DNA of 64,000 bases from Nodosilinea sp. FACHB-141 (GTDB lineage Bacteria; Cyanobacteriota; Cyanobacteriia; Phormidesmidales; Phormidesmidaceae). Made by a program: the position numbers and the translations under genes. The notes under the pieces are model-generated. The model worked only from the letters and a program-made list of their open reading frames with translations. It was not told the origin of the DNA and did no database searches. This document shows positions 36,685-46,206 of this stretch, piece by piece; within the stretch, counting starts at the first letter, position 1; the number at the start of each line of letters is the position of its first letter. The stretch spans positions 372,001 to 436,000 of the forward strand of contig NZ_JACJPP010000013.1 in assembly GCF_014696135.1 (NCBI RefSeq), given 5' to 3'.

Positions 36685-37884
36685 ATGGGCTATCCCTCTG
36701 TGCCGTCGCTGACCGCCACCTGGCTGCGCTCCATTGATGAGATTCCCGAGGCCGTGTGGGACGAACTGGCCCAGCCCCTAGTTACACCGTTTCTGGAGTG
36801 GAGCTGGCTGCACAATATGGAGCGATCGGGCAGTGTAGGAGCGAATGCGGGCTGGTTGCCCTGTCATCTGGCTCTCTGGCAGGGGACAACCCTGGTCGGG
36901 GCAGCCCCCATGTACCTGAAGGGCCACAGCCGGGGCGAATTTGTATTTGACCACCAGTGGGCCGATTTGGCTGAGCGTCTAGGGGTAGAGTATTATCCCA
37001 AGCTGCTGGGCATGGCGCCGTTTACCCCAACGGAGGGCTATCGATTTTTGATTGCCCCCGACGCCGATGAAGCGATCGTCACTCGGGCCATGGTGGAGGT
37101 GATTGACGGGTTTTGCGATCGCAACAACATCTCTGGCTGCCACTTTCTCTACGTCGACCCCGAGTGGCGGGCCACCATGACCCAGCTAGGCTTTGCTGAA
37201 TGGTTGCACCACAGCTACGTGTGGCAAAACCATGGGTTTAAAGACTTTGACGACTACCTGGGCATGTTTAACGCCAACCAACGGCGCAACATCAAGCGCG
37301 AGCGCAAGTCGATGGCGACGGCGGGCCTACGTCTAGAGGCGATCGCCGGAGATGCCATCAGTAAAACCCTGTGCGACCAGATGTACGATTTCTATGCCGA
37401 CACCTGCGACAAGTTTGGCTGGTGGGGCAGCAAGTACCTGAGCCGCAAATTCTTTCACCTGCTGCACCACGACTACCGCCACCGCATGGTGTTTTTTGCC
37501 GCCTATAGCGAAGACGACAGCGACCCGATGGGCATGTCGTTCTGCCTGACCAAGGGCGATCGCCTCTACGGCCGCTACTGGGGCTCAACGATGGAGATGA
37601 ACAATCTGCACTTCAATGCTTGTTACTACGCGCCGATCGAGTGGGCGATCGCTAACAACATTACCCTGTTCGATCCTGGGGCGGGGGGACGCCACAAAAA
37701 ACGAAGGGGCTTTCCAGCCCTGGGTAACTACAGCCTGCATCGGTTCTATTCGCCTCGCATGAAAACCCTCCTGACCCGCTACATCGCTGAGGTCAACGAA
37801 CTCGAGCAGCAGGAAATTGACGCTATCAATGCCGAGCTACCCCTTAAACTACCTCCAGGGGATAGCCTCTGCCCTCAGACTTAG
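36685..37884 (+). CDS. DUF482/GNAT-type peptidoglycan-associated acyltransferase
   Basis: The 399-residue protein belongs to the FemAB-like/GNAT group labelled peptidogalycan biosynthesis (DUF482). The blocks are VTPFLEWSWLHNMERSGSVG, FDHQWADLAERLGVEYYPKL, MFNANQRRNIKRERKSMA, and the C-terminal FDPGAGGRHKKRRGFP. The acceptor and donor are unknown. It is co-directional with the RibD-like gene, only 6 bases apart. Confidence 0.88.
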   Translation: MGYPSVPSLTATWLRSIDEIPEAVWDELAQPLVTPFLEWSWLHNMERSGSVGANAGWLPCHLALWQGTTLVGAAPMYLKGHSRGEFVFDHQWADLAERLGVEYYPKLLGMAPFTPTEGYRFLIAPDADEAIVTRAMVEVIDGFCDRNNISGCHFLYVDPEWRATMTQLGFAEWLHHSYVWQNHGFKDFDDYLGMFNANQRRNIKRERKSMATAGLRLEAIAGDAISKTLCDQMYDFYADTCDKFGWWGSKYLSRKFFHLLHHDYRHRMVFFAAYSEDDSDPMGMSFCLTKGDRLYGRYWGSTMEMNNLHFNACYYAPIEWAIANNITLFDPGAGGRHKKRRGFPALGNYSLHRFYSPRMKTLLTRYIAEVNELEQQEIDAINAELPLKLPPGDSLCPQT

Positions 37885-37971
37885 GCCTAAACAGCTCGGG
37901 TATAGCAACAGCACAGGCGGGCACCCTAGAAGAGCAGATTTGTTCGGCTGAGTAAGCAATGGATAGGGTCA

Positions 37972-39522
37972 GTGGCAGAACTGGATAGCATTGAGCGCAG
38001 CCTGCGAGACCTAGCCCCTGCTGACCTATACGCGGCCCTATGGGTTGACCCTTCTGCGCAAACCCTGGTCAAGGTGTTTGACCATCTGCGCACCCTACAG
38101 CATATTTTGATCGACTACCTGCCTCGCGACGTAGCCCATCAGCCACCCCTTAGTCCTCAGATACGCCATTGCTGGCATCGCGGCACCTTATTATTTACTG
38201 ATTTAGCTGGGTTTACCCCGCTATTTGCGGCCAGTGCGGCGGCAGGACAAGCTGGGGCCGAGACTCTGCTCACCTTAATCAACGACTACTTTGCCCGGAT
38301 GGTAGAGCTGGTTAGCAAAGCTGGCGGCAACCTGCTGGAGTTTACCGGAGATGCCATACTGGTGCAGTTTCGCCACGAGACCTATCAGTCTGGCGGCGAC
38401 AACGCTGAGATAATGCAGGCCGTCTATGCCGGTCTGCGAATGCAGCGAGCCATGGAGAATTTTTCTGCCATTGAAACCGCTCAGGGCCCTCTATCGTTGC
38501 GCATGCGGCTAGGCATTCATCCGGGGCAGTTTGTAGCGGCAGATATTGGTACCCCTTTGCGCCGAGCCCACGTGCTGTTGGGACAGCCGGTGCTGGTGGC
38601 CAAGCAGACCGAAGGGGCCGGGGTAGTGGGCCGAGTATGCCTTAGCCAGGCTGGGTATGACTGCCTTCAACCTGCGGCCCACCACCTGAGTCTAGAACCT
38701 AACCCTGGGCCTAGCTGGCTGGTGGTCGACGACCTGAATGCTAAAACCCTGGGAGAGTACGACCTCACTCTAAGCCGCCGCCGCACAGCCAGCTCAATGT
38801 TGTTTGACCGCAGCGTGCCCGGCCTAATCGGTGAAATTCAGGCTAGCCTCGCCACCGTTGAGCCCTTGGCTAGCTATTTGCCTCGCCCAGTGCTCCAGTT
38901 GCTTGTCAATACCGCTGCCGCTCGCCGTATTCCCCCGGCTTTTCCTACGGCGGCAGTAGCCTTTGTTAATTTAATGGGTCTGCCAGAGGCAGTAGATACC
39001 GCTTATCCCAACGATACTGACGGCATTGTCACCTGCTTCTCCCATGCCTTTGCCCTCATCAACGGCGCAGTAGAACGGCGGCGCGGCATTTTGCAAAAGG
39101 TGACCTACCACTCAGTAGGCTCAGAGCTGCTAATTCATTTTGGCGTGCTCGCCCCCGATCCTGAGGCTCCCCTGCGGGCCGCCGAAACCCTGCTGGCAAT
39201 TCGTACGTTGGTGAGCCAGTTGTGGCAGCCCATGCGGCTGGGCCAGCCCTTACCCATTAGCTGCCGCATGGGGTTGACCTACGGCCCAGTGTTTGCGGCA
39301 GAGATTGGTGAGCCCCGAGGCCGACGCGAGTTTAATGTGCTGGGGGATACGGTCAACACCGCCGCCCGGCTGATGAGTCAGGCCAGCCAAAATCAAATCT
39401 TGCTCGATGCCGCTACCCATCACGTGCTTGAGTTCGATTCCGATTATCGCTGTAGGTTTTTAGGGGAACTACCGCTCAAGGGCAAAGCCACTCCTCAAGC
39501 GATTTATAGCCTCGAAGGTTGA
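37972..39522 (+). CDS. Double-domain class III adenylyl/guanylyl cyclase (sAC-like layout)
   Basis: The 516-residue protein (GTG 37972) has two cyclase homology domains. C1 (about 60-235) holds both metal-binding Asp: LLFTDLAGFT (Asp77) and EFTGDAILVQF (Asp127). C2 (about 315-515) lacks them (AVAFVNLMGLP, SVGSELLIHFG) but has the transition-state Asn462/Arg466 in NVLGDTVNTAARLM and Lys376 where the purine-selecting lysine aligns. One active site at the C1/C2 interface is expected, as in mammalian sAC. cAMP is more likely than cGMP as product. It has no obvious sensor or membrane domain. Confidence 0.85.
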   Translation: MAELDSIERSLRDLAPADLYAALWVDPSAQTLVKVFDHLRTLQHILIDYLPRDVAHQPPLSPQIRHCWHRGTLLFTDLAGFTPLFAASAAAGQAGAETLLTLINDYFARMVELVSKAGGNLLEFTGDAILVQFRHETYQSGGDNAEIMQAVYAGLRMQRAMENFSAIETAQGPLSLRMRLGIHPGQFVAADIGTPLRRAHVLLGQPVLVAKQTEGAGVVGRVCLSQAGYDCLQPAAHHLSLEPNPGPSWLVVDDLNAKTLGEYDLTLSRRRTASSMLFDRSVPGLIGEIQASLATVEPLASYLPRPVLQLLVNTAAARRIPPAFPTAAVAFVNLMGLPEAVDTAYPNDTDGIVTCFSHAFALINGAVERRRGILQKVTYHSVGSELLIHFGVLAPDPEAPLRAAETLLAIRTLVSQLWQPMRLGQPLPISCRMGLTYGPVFAAEIGEPRGRREFNVLGDTVNTAARLMSQASQNQILLDAATHHVLEFDSDYRCRFLGELPLKGKATPQAIYSLEG

Positions 39523-39618
39523 CCTATCATCAGAAAATTGAGGCGGCAGCTCGGCGCGTTACCATAGAGAATCCTAACGTTGTATTACCAGGCCGCGATC
39601 GCGGTGGCCTAACCTGCG

Positions 39619-40026
39619 ATGACTCTACCTTCTAGCATCCAGCCCATCGACAAAGCCCAGCGCCAGGCCCTCGATGACCAGCTCTCGAAGCGCTACATTG
39701 AGCTGGACCCAGCGGGCTATTTTTTAATCTATTTAGACGTAGAGCTGGGGCTGATTTGCGCTAAGCACTTTGCCAATATCATTAACGACAAAGGGTTGGC
39801 CTGTGATCCCGCTACCGGCAAACCCCTACCCGTGCGTGGCACTATAGAGCGTGTGCCCACCTGCACTTATAGCGGTCGCACAGCCAAAGAACTCTGTATC
39901 GCTATTTTTGAAGATCCAGAGCGTCCCTGCCCTATCAGCTATCTCGATCATGCGGCCTACTTAGGGCGCGAATTTATGCGGGCCGAAGCTGCTCTCAGCG
40001 CTGGCGAACCCTACATTCAAGATTGA
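39619..40026 (+). CDS. DUF4346-family protein
   Basis: The 135-residue product is the conserved cyanobacterial type with YFLIYLDVELGLICAKHF, GTIERVPTCTYSGRTAKEL and DHAAYLGREFMRAEAAL. The family function is unknown. It has no signal peptide or membrane helix. It is convergent with the coiled-coil protein gene at 40089. Confidence 0.8.
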   Translation: MTLPSSIQPIDKAQRQALDDQLSKRYIELDPAGYFLIYLDVELGLICAKHFANIINDKGLACDPATGKPLPVRGTIERVPTCTYSGRTAKELCIAIFEDPERPCPISYLDHAAYLGREFMRAEAALSAGEPYIQD

Positions 40027-40088
40027 GTTTATCCACTGGCGGGCATCAGTTCTATACCTGAATTGCCCTTGCCATTTGATGGGTTTGG

Positions 40089-40460
40089 CTAATGGACTCG
40101 GGAAGCCAATAGCTGCTCTTCTAGCGCGGCAATGCGGTTGTACGCCGCTGTGAGCTGGGCCGTTAGTCGCTGAATTTGTACGTCCTGGGAAAAATTGGTT
40201 TCGGTGCTCTGGCGGTCTAAATCGAGATAGCTGCTGTCGAGCAAAATATCTTTGTGCTCGCAAACGCTGTCCAACATACTGGGGCTGTGGCGGGGGGCGT
40301 TGCCGTAGGCAAAGCGACTGATACCTGGCTCGCCGGGGGTAACCGAACAGGCCTGAGTCGCGATTAAGGCTGCAACCTGATCGTTGACCTGATCAATCAT
40401 GTGATGCAGGGCGTCAATCTTATTTGTCAAAAGACTGACCTGGGTTTGCATAGAGTCCAT
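40089..40460 (-). CDS. Small hypothetical protein with two coiled-coil segments
   Basis: The 123-residue protein has an N-terminal amphipathic helix (LLTNKIDALHHMIDQVNDQV), a middle stretch rich in Ser/Pro/Asn, and a C-terminal coiled coil (QIQRLTAQLTAAYNRIAALEEQ). No family is recognised. It looks like a dimerising adaptor. Its promoter should lie in the AT-rich gap 40461-40801. Confidence 0.6.
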   Translation of the reverse strand: MDSMQTQVSLLTNKIDALHHMIDQVNDQVAALIATQACSVTPGEPGISRFAYGNAPRHSPSMLDSVCEHKDILLDSSYLDLDRQSTETNFSQDVQIQRLTAQLTAAYNRIAALEEQLLASRVH

Positions 40461-40801
40461 GTGACGCCTGGTTTTTAAATTTCCCTTCTCATCCTAGACT
40501 CAAGGTAATAAATCACATTGGGTCTCCTGAATCATTTAACCTTTATTCGCAGGGGTTGCTGTGATATTTACACCCGCTCTAAGGCAGCCTTAGTAATCTG
40601 AAAAGCGGCTAAGAAATGTCTGGCTTTGTAAACATATTTGCCGAGATTGTTACACCTTGCCCCTAAATGATTTGGGCAAATAGACGGCTTTTCTATTCAG
40701 GGAAAAAATGGTTTTTTGAACCGTCTCGCGCTTCTTGACGGTGGTTTATTGTTGTCAGACGGTTGGGTTTGTGGCCGTGCGCTAAGTAGCCTAGGTTACC
40801 G
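40461..40801. other. AT-rich intergenic region, 341 bp
   Basis: No ORF of credible length on either strand. It is AT-richer than flanking genes and contains one loose inverted pair (AGACGG near 40681 with CCGTCT near 40724). It carries upstream regulatory DNA of the 40089-40460 gene and the 3' flank of the first DUF202 gene. Confidence 0.45.
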
Positions 40802-41227
40802 TTAAGGCACTAAGGGACTAATTAAAATGCCTACAAAGGCGATCGCCCCTAGCCCAGCCAAAATGTAGGCCACCACCAGGGCCGGAGACCGCCGCGATCG
40901 GTAGACCAGATCGTTGCGCTGAATGCGCTGGAGCTGATGGTTGTGATCGAGGGCGGCACCTAACAGCGCCAAGGTACCTAAGGCCACAAAGGATAGGCCT
41001 AAAATTCGAGTCAACCGCAGGGGGTTCACCCCGTCTCCTAAGGTTTGGTGAATGGCTGCCACAATGCGTTCAATCCCAAAGCCAAAGCCAATCAAGGCCA
41101 GGGCCGTGCGAATCCAGGCCATCAAGGTGCGCTCTTCAGCGGCGCGATTGCGCTCTTTGGCCAATTCTGTTGCTGGGTTAGGCTCTGGGTCAGATAGGCT
41201 CATGGCAGCACCAGCAATGGTAGACAA
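40802..41227 (-). CDS. DUF202-family membrane protein (1 of 3)
   Basis: The 141-residue product has NRAAEERTLMAWIRTALALIG and a GFGFGIERIVAAI helix, the DUF202/YidH family signature, with three membrane helices in all. Translation may start at ATG 41203 (MSLSDPEP). It is the first of three such genes in a row. The role of the family is unknown. Confidence 0.85.
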   Translation of the reverse strand: MSTIAGAAMSLSDPEPNPATELAKERNRAAEERTLMAWIRTALALIGFGFGIERIVAAIHQTLGDGVNPLRLTRILGLSFVALGTLALLGAALDHNHQLQRIQRNDLVYRSRRSPALVVAYILAGLGAIAFVGILISPLVP

Positions 41228-41422
41228 ACAAGCGGCTCAGCGAAACTATCCTACGCTCAGGTTGGCTCAATGTTGAGCCCGAGTCACTTTTTAGTGCTGC
41301 GTGGTTGACCCTAATTTAGGGGTTAAAATCAGCGGCGAGCATGGTTCTGCCATTTGCATTGCCTGTCTCAAACTATCAACCTTTCAACCCGCCAACGATC
41401 GCTTCAATCGGCAATTTTACCC

Positions 41423-41824
41423 ATGAGTGATGCCCCTCCATCTCCTTTGATGAACATCACCAACGAGCTAGCTCGGGAACGCAACCGCGCTGCTGCCGAA
41501 CGTACCCTAAACGCCTGGAGTAGAATTTGCCTGGGCTTGATTGGGTTTGGCGTGGCCTATGAACAAGTTACGCGCAGCCTGCGGCGGCACGCTGCATCAG
41601 CAGCCATCATAGCGAACCCAAATCCGACCCTGGTGGGTCTGGGGTTCGTGGGCATGGGTTTATTGCTGCTGGGGCTGGCGCTGGTGCAGCACCGACTAAC
41701 TCTCAACGCCCTTGAGCAGCAGGGCAATGTGCTGCTGTCGATCAAAACGCTGAATCATTGGGCGGTGGTTGCCATTGTGCTAGCAGGAATAGCCGGGTTA
41801 GGGGTAACGCTGGTGCTGCCGTAG
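41423..41824 (+). CDS. DUF202-family membrane protein (2 of 3)
   Basis: From ATG 41423 the product is 133 residues, begins MSDAPPSP and contains RERNRAAAERTLNAWSRICL, then two further helices. It faces both neighbours, being divergent from the first DUF202 gene and convergent with the third. Earlier in-frame codons (from TTG 41354) are an unlikely extension. Confidence 0.85.
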   Translation: MSDAPPSPLMNITNELARERNRAAAERTLNAWSRICLGLIGFGVAYEQVTRSLRRHAASAAIIANPNPTLVGLGFVGMGLLLLGLALVQHRLTLNALEQQGNVLLSIKTLNHWAVVAIVLAGIAGLGVTLVLP

Positions 41825-41831
41825 TTGTTTC

Positions 41832-42257
41832 TTACCCCAGCAGGTTAAACCCTAACCAGCCCAAAGCCACGGCACCGGTCGCAAAAATTGCTAGTCCCGT
41901 AGCTTCCGCCACAGACCAGCGGGGCCGGTATCGATAGTGGGGCGATCGCAGGTGCGCCCTTTCAGCTTGATAGTCGGCGATCGCAAACCCCAGGCTCAGC
42001 ACCCCCAGACCGCCATACACCAGGCTCAGCCCATAGGCCCATCCATCAATGCCACGGTCACCGTAGTGGGCACCAAGCGCCACCAAGATTTGCTCAAGAC
42101 CCAGGCCCAGACCAATTAGCGTGAGGCTGTTGCGCACAAAGGATAGGAGGGAGCGATCGGCGGCGAGGCGGTTGCGATCGCGGGCCAGCTCATCCTGGGC
42201 TTGCAGTGGATAAAGGCTCGACATAGATGGGCCAGAGCTGAAGATGCTGGGCAACAC
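41832..42257 (-). CDS. DUF202-family membrane protein (3 of 3)
   Basis: The 141-residue product has LARDRNRLAADRSLLSFVRN and the helix LTLIGLGLGLEQILVALG, followed by two more helices. It may start at MSSLYPLQ (42224). It converges on the second copy with 7 bases between stops. It is separated from the LCP gene by only 5 bases on the same strand and may share its transcript. Confidence 0.85.
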   Translation of the reverse strand: MLPSIFSSGPSMSSLYPLQAQDELARDRNRLAADRSLLSFVRNSLTLIGLGLGLEQILVALGAHYGDRGIDGWAYGLSLVYGGLGVLSLGFAIADYQAERAHLRSPHYRYRPRWSVAEATGLAIFATGAVALGWLGFNLLG

Positions 42258-42262
42258 CTAGT

Positions 42263-43702
42263 CTATTCCTGAGGCTCGGTCTCTAATGTTTGAGTGGCCT
42301 GTTCAACCCAGTCTTGCCCGACCCGAATTGTAATGTCGGAGTCGAGGTCACCGGTTGACTCCGACAGGGCCAGCCCTACTCCTAGCAATGACTCGACCGT
42401 ACGGGCACTCTCGACATCGCCGCGCTGAGCCACAACTTCGGTGCGGGCCATGGTGGTTGATAAGTCATCAATGATGTAGACATTGCTAAAGCCGTTCTCG
42501 CGCAGGTAGTTGGCTACCGAGGCAGCCTGATCGGGCTGGCCAGAGGCATTTTGCACTGCAATAGACAGATCGGCCACATAGTTGCCCTGGGAGTTGTCGG
42601 CGTAAATGCTCACCCCTTCGGCCTGAAAAAAGTTTTGCATGACGGTGGCCGAGGCTTCCCAGTTGGGGAGCCAGTAGCTGGCGTTAAACTCAGCTGGGGT
42701 GCTAAATCGACCGGGCAGCATCACCATTTGCAGCTGGTCAGACTCCATTTCGAGGCCAAAGTTGGCGATCGCCAGCATTTCCTCCAGGGTGAGGTTAGTG
42801 TCGACGTAACGCTCCACCACCCGCAGCGCCTGGGGCAGCTTGGGCAGCACAGCGGGGTTAGTCAACCGCTCGCGCAGAGCCTTTAGCAGCATTTGCTGGC
42901 GTTGCACACGGCCTATATCGCCGCTGTCTTTGCGGTAGCGAGCAAACTGCTCGGCTTGGTCGCCGTTGAGGGTTTGCCAGCCGGGATACAGATCTATATA
43001 GAGGCCCTGAGTGCGATCGGTGTACTCCATGCGGGTGGGCACATTAACCTCAATGCCCCCTACCAGGTCAACCATTTCTCGAAAAGCGCTGGTGTTGATC
43101 CGCACGTAGCGATCAATTTGAATGTTGCCCAGGTTGTAGCCCACGGTTTGAGCGACCAGTTCTGGGCCACCTAGTACGTTGGCCTGATTGATTTTATCCA
43201 TCCCAAAGCCTGGAATTTGCACGCGAGTATCGCGAGGGATAGACATGACGTTGAGGGTACCGGATTCGGCATCGACCCGCACGAGCAACAGGGTGTCGGT
43301 ACGACCAGCAAACACGGCGTCCGAGTTGGGCTGGGCATCGGGAACTTCGTCAATGCCCATCACCAAAATGTTGACCGGACGCGTCACCTGGTAGCGAAAG
43401 CCCGCCTGCCATAGATCGCCAAAGCTGGCGGCGCGGTTGGTGTTGCCACCCATAAAGTCAGGCAATGGTACCGTGAGGGAAATCACCGCCCCAACCGCAG
43501 CCGAAACCGCAGCCGTACCGACAAATAGGCTACCCCACAGCAGCGATTTAACCAGACGTCGGGCCATCCCGGGGGGGTGGGATGATTGGTCAGCAGAGGA
43601 GGCTGGTGCAGATGGTTGACCGTCTAAAGCTACAAGCTCGGCCTGCTCAGGGTCGGTAGAGCGGCTTTCTTTAGGGTCGACATTCTGCAAAGGGGTTGTC
43701 AT
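42263..43702 (-). CDS. LytR-CpsA-Psr (LCP) family ligase with LytR_C domain
   Basis: LCP enzymes transfer polyprenyl-linked polymers to the cell wall. From ATG 43702 the protein is 479 residues. A cytoplasmic tail is followed by a membrane helix near residue 60-90, and then the LCP core VNILVMGIDEV, RTDTLLLVRVD, SIPRDTRVQIPGFGMDKI, DLVGGIEVNVP and RYRKDSGDIGRVQRQQ with the conserved Arg and Asp residues. A LytR_C domain follows near residues 375-460. The upstream TTG-type extension to 43762 is a less likely start. Confidence 0.9.
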   Translation of the reverse strand: MTTPLQNVDPKESRSTDPEQAELVALDGQPSAPASSADQSSHPPGMARRLVKSLLWGSLFVGTAAVSAAVGAVISLTVPLPDFMGGNTNRAASFGDLWQAGFRYQVTRPVNILVMGIDEVPDAQPNSDAVFAGRTDTLLLVRVDAESGTLNVMSIPRDTRVQIPGFGMDKINQANVLGGPELVAQTVGYNLGNIQIDRYVRINTSAFREMVDLVGGIEVNVPTRMEYTDRTQGLYIDLYPGWQTLNGDQAEQFARYRKDSGDIGRVQRQQMLLKALRERLTNPAVLPKLPQALRVVERYVDTNLTLEEMLAIANFGLEMESDQLQMVMLPGRFSTPAEFNASYWLPNWEASATVMQNFFQAEGVSIYADNSQGNYVADLSIAVQNASGQPDQAASVANYLRENGFSNVYIIDDLSTTMARTEVVAQRGDVESARTVESLLGVGLALSESTGDLDSDITIRVGQDWVEQATQTLETEPQE

Positions 43703-43986
43703 GAATACCTGCTTGACTTGCTGCGACGCCCTACCACCATAGCCCCTGCCACGATTGGCCAATGTAGCCTCAGCATGGTTTTAGACCCAAATTTTAACGC
43801 TCAAAGACAGGATCAGGGACACCCCCTAACACCCTATTAAAACTTTGCAGCAGGTTAATGTGTTAATCAATATTAAGCGAATTTTGCCCTGAAATCTCAT
43901 TCCAAAGGATAGGATTGAGCCACTTATGCAGGTGGTTGTGAGGCCGCCGTTATGACTTAATGACTTAAAAGTCCAGGGGAAATTTT

Positions 43987-45048
43987 ATGGCGGCGTTAAT
44001 TCCTATTATTTTGGCAGGGGGGAAGGGCGAGCGGTTTTGGCCGGTGAGCCGCTTGGCCCGTCCTAAACAGTTTTTGTGTCTAGACGGCAGCGATCGCAGC
44101 CTGCTGCAAGCCACCGCCGATCGCCTGCTGCCCCTGGCCAACGGCTGGGAAAATATGTGGGTGATTACCGCCGCTCACTTGGCCGATCGGGTGCGTGAAC
44201 AGCTGCCTGAACTGCCCGAAGCCAACCTGCTGGTCGAGCCAGTAGGTCGCGATACCGCTCCGGCAGTGGCCTGGGGCACCCTGGAGGTCGCCCAGCGCTA
44301 CGGCGATGACGCTTTGGTGGGTTTTTTCCCGGCCGACCACTGGATTGCTGACGAAGCGGCGTTTTGCCAAACCCTAACGGCGGCGGCTGAGCTAGCCGTT
44401 AGTCAGGGGGCGATCGCCACCCTGGGCATTACCCCTACCTACCCCGCCACCGGCTACGGCTACATCGAGCAGGGGGAGGCCACCGGCACCTACGGCAGCC
44501 TCAGCGCCTATACCGTCAGCCGTTTTACCGAAAAGCCCGACGCCCCCACCGCCCAAACCTTCATCGACAGCGGTCGCTTCAGCTGGAACAGCGGTATGTT
44601 CATTTTCCCCGCCAGGGTGATGGTCAACGAGCTGAAAACCCACGCCCCCGCTCTGATGCAGGCCCTGATCGCGGAAGGGGTTGACGCCTACCCCGGCCTA
44701 GACAAGCTCAGCATTGACTACGCTGTCATGGAGCACACCGATCGCGCCTACGTCATGCCCGTCACCTTTGGCTGGGATGACCTGGGCGACTGGAACGCGG
44801 TGGAGCGCCTGCTAAAGCAGCCCGGCGAGAAAAATGTCGATTTAGCCACCCACGTCGCTCTTGATACCGAAGGCAGCATTGTTTACTCCGCCGACCCCGA
44901 TGAGGTCATCGTCACCATTGGCCTAGAGGATGTGGTGATTGTGCGCGACGGCAATGCCACTTTAATTGTGCGCAAAGACCGTACCCAAGATATCAAGGCG
45001 GCGGTGAAGCAGATCGGTGCAGAAGACCGCTTTCAGCACCTGCTATAA
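43987..45048 (+). CDS. manC: Mannose-1-phosphate guanylyltransferase (monofunctional type)
   Basis: This enzyme makes GDP-mannose for surface polysaccharides. The 353-residue protein has LAGGKGERFWPVSRLARPKQF near the N-terminus and the nucleotidyltransferase blocks ERFTEKPDAPTA-like, SFNSGMFIF-like, and MPVTFGWDDLGDW. The C-terminal isomerase domain of bifunctional ManC-ManA is missing. AGGGGA lies upstream of the ATG. Confidence 0.92.
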   Translation: MAALIPIILAGGKGERFWPVSRLARPKQFLCLDGSDRSLLQATADRLLPLANGWENMWVITAAHLADRVREQLPELPEANLLVEPVGRDTAPAVAWGTLEVAQRYGDDALVGFFPADHWIADEAAFCQTLTAAAELAVSQGAIATLGITPTYPATGYGYIEQGEATGTYGSLSAYTVSRFTEKPDAPTAQTFIDSGRFSWNSGMFIFPARVMVNELKTHAPALMQALIAEGVDAYPGLDKLSIDYAVMEHTDRAYVMPVTFGWDDLGDWNAVERLLKQPGEKNVDLATHVALDTEGSIVYSADPDEVIVTIGLEDVVIVRDGNATLIVRKDRTQDIKAAVKQIGAEDRFQHLL

Positions 45049-45158
45049 CCCTGGTTGCCAGCCGCCGCTGGACTTCCCTAAGCTGGATGCAGCAGGGAGG
45101 AAGGCGCCCAGGGATCTTGTGCCTCAAGAGAGAACGTTCCAGGTTGGACAGCGGTTGA

Positions 45159-45164
45159 TATAAT
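45159..45164 (+). promoter_or_regulatory. Perfect -10 box upstream of the 45213 gene
   Basis: TATAAT about 50 bases before the first ATG of the next gene. TTGGAC at 45144-45149 is too close to be its -35. The gap between manC and this gene (164 bases) fits an independent promoter. Confidence 0.4.
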
Positions 45165-45212
45165 TTCGGGATCAGCCGTTTATACCTGCGCTATGCTGCG
45201 GAACTCCGTGGC

Positions 45213-46070
45213 ATGCAGCAGCTTGGAACCATGCATCCAACCATTGACGACATCGACTTTCAGGCCCGCCAGGGGAGTGTAGCCGCCATCATTCAAATTT
45301 TGAATGAGCACTTCGCTGACGAGGGCATTCGCACCCGCGCCATTCAAGACAGCGGCATTTTGCAGCTGCTGGTCGAGGCCCCCAGCGCCGATGCCCTGCC
45401 TCGGGAGACGGTAGTTGACCAGGTGCGCAACGTGCTGGAGTCGATTAGCCCACGGGGCATTAACAAGGTCAATATCAACAGCCGCATTGTGCAAGAGCAG
45501 CAGCTGCTGTGGCTCGATGAAATTAAGCGTGACCCCAAAAACAGCCTGCTCTGGTCAGAGCCGATTGTGCTCAAACAGCCCAACCCGATAGCCCGGCTGT
45601 GGCGTGACCTGCGCGCTCCTCGCCAGCGCAACCCGTTTTTAGATGATGTGTATAAAAAAAAGCCGGCCTCGAGCCGCAGCGCCTTCTGGCGCGGGTTAGT
45701 TGGCGGTGCCAGTTTGGCACTGCTGCTGCTGCTAGTGGGATGGGCGACTAAAGACTGGCTGGGCGTTGAGCTGCCGTTGGGGTCGCAGGTTGCCCCCACT
45801 ACCGAACCGCCTCCCACCCCAGCTCCAGAGGTGCCCACGGGGCAGGATCCCTTCGTGTTGGCGGTGCGCATTGCTCAGCAGTCGGTGGAAGACGGTAAGT
45901 CGGCTGCCACTGCTGCCGCCTGGCTAGATCTAGCGGTGCGCTGGCAGCGGGCAGCCGATCTAATGTCCGAGGTGCCACCTGGGGACGAGCGCTACCCCGT
46001 TGCTCAAGATCGAGTGCAGATCTACACCGCCAACAAAGCCAAGGCCCTGGCCGAAGCCGAGAAATTTTAG
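45213..46070 (+). CDS. Conserved cyanobacterial single-helix membrane protein
   Basis: The 285-residue product has an N-terminal soluble domain with IDDIDFQARQGSVAAIIQIL and VQEQQLLWLDEIKRD, a membrane helix near residue 165-185 (GGASLALLLLLVGWA), a Pro-rich linker and a C-terminal TPR-like helical region (TAAAWLDLAVRWQRAADLM). ATG 45213 and ATG 45231 are both possible starts. The family function is not known to me; topology suggests a cytoplasmic N-domain and a periplasmic C-domain. Confidence 0.7.
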   Translation: MQQLGTMHPTIDDIDFQARQGSVAAIIQILNEHFADEGIRTRAIQDSGILQLLVEAPSADALPRETVVDQVRNVLESISPRGINKVNINSRIVQEQQLLWLDEIKRDPKNSLLWSEPIVLKQPNPIARLWRDLRAPRQRNPFLDDVYKKKPASSRSAFWRGLVGGASLALLLLLVGWATKDWLGVELPLGSQVAPTTEPPPTPAPEVPTGQDPFVLAVRIAQQSVEDGKSAATAAAWLDLAVRWQRAADLMSEVPPGDERYPVAQDRVQIYTANKAKALAEAEKF

Positions 46071-46206
46071 GAAATCAACACAAACCTAGGGAATTTCCAA
46101 GCGCTATGCAGGTCTCAGCCAGGCCAATGCAAGGGGCGCATAATGGCACGGCTAGCACCCTGGTAGATTTGCTATATCAGAAATATTAGCAACTCTGTAC
46201 AGCGCC

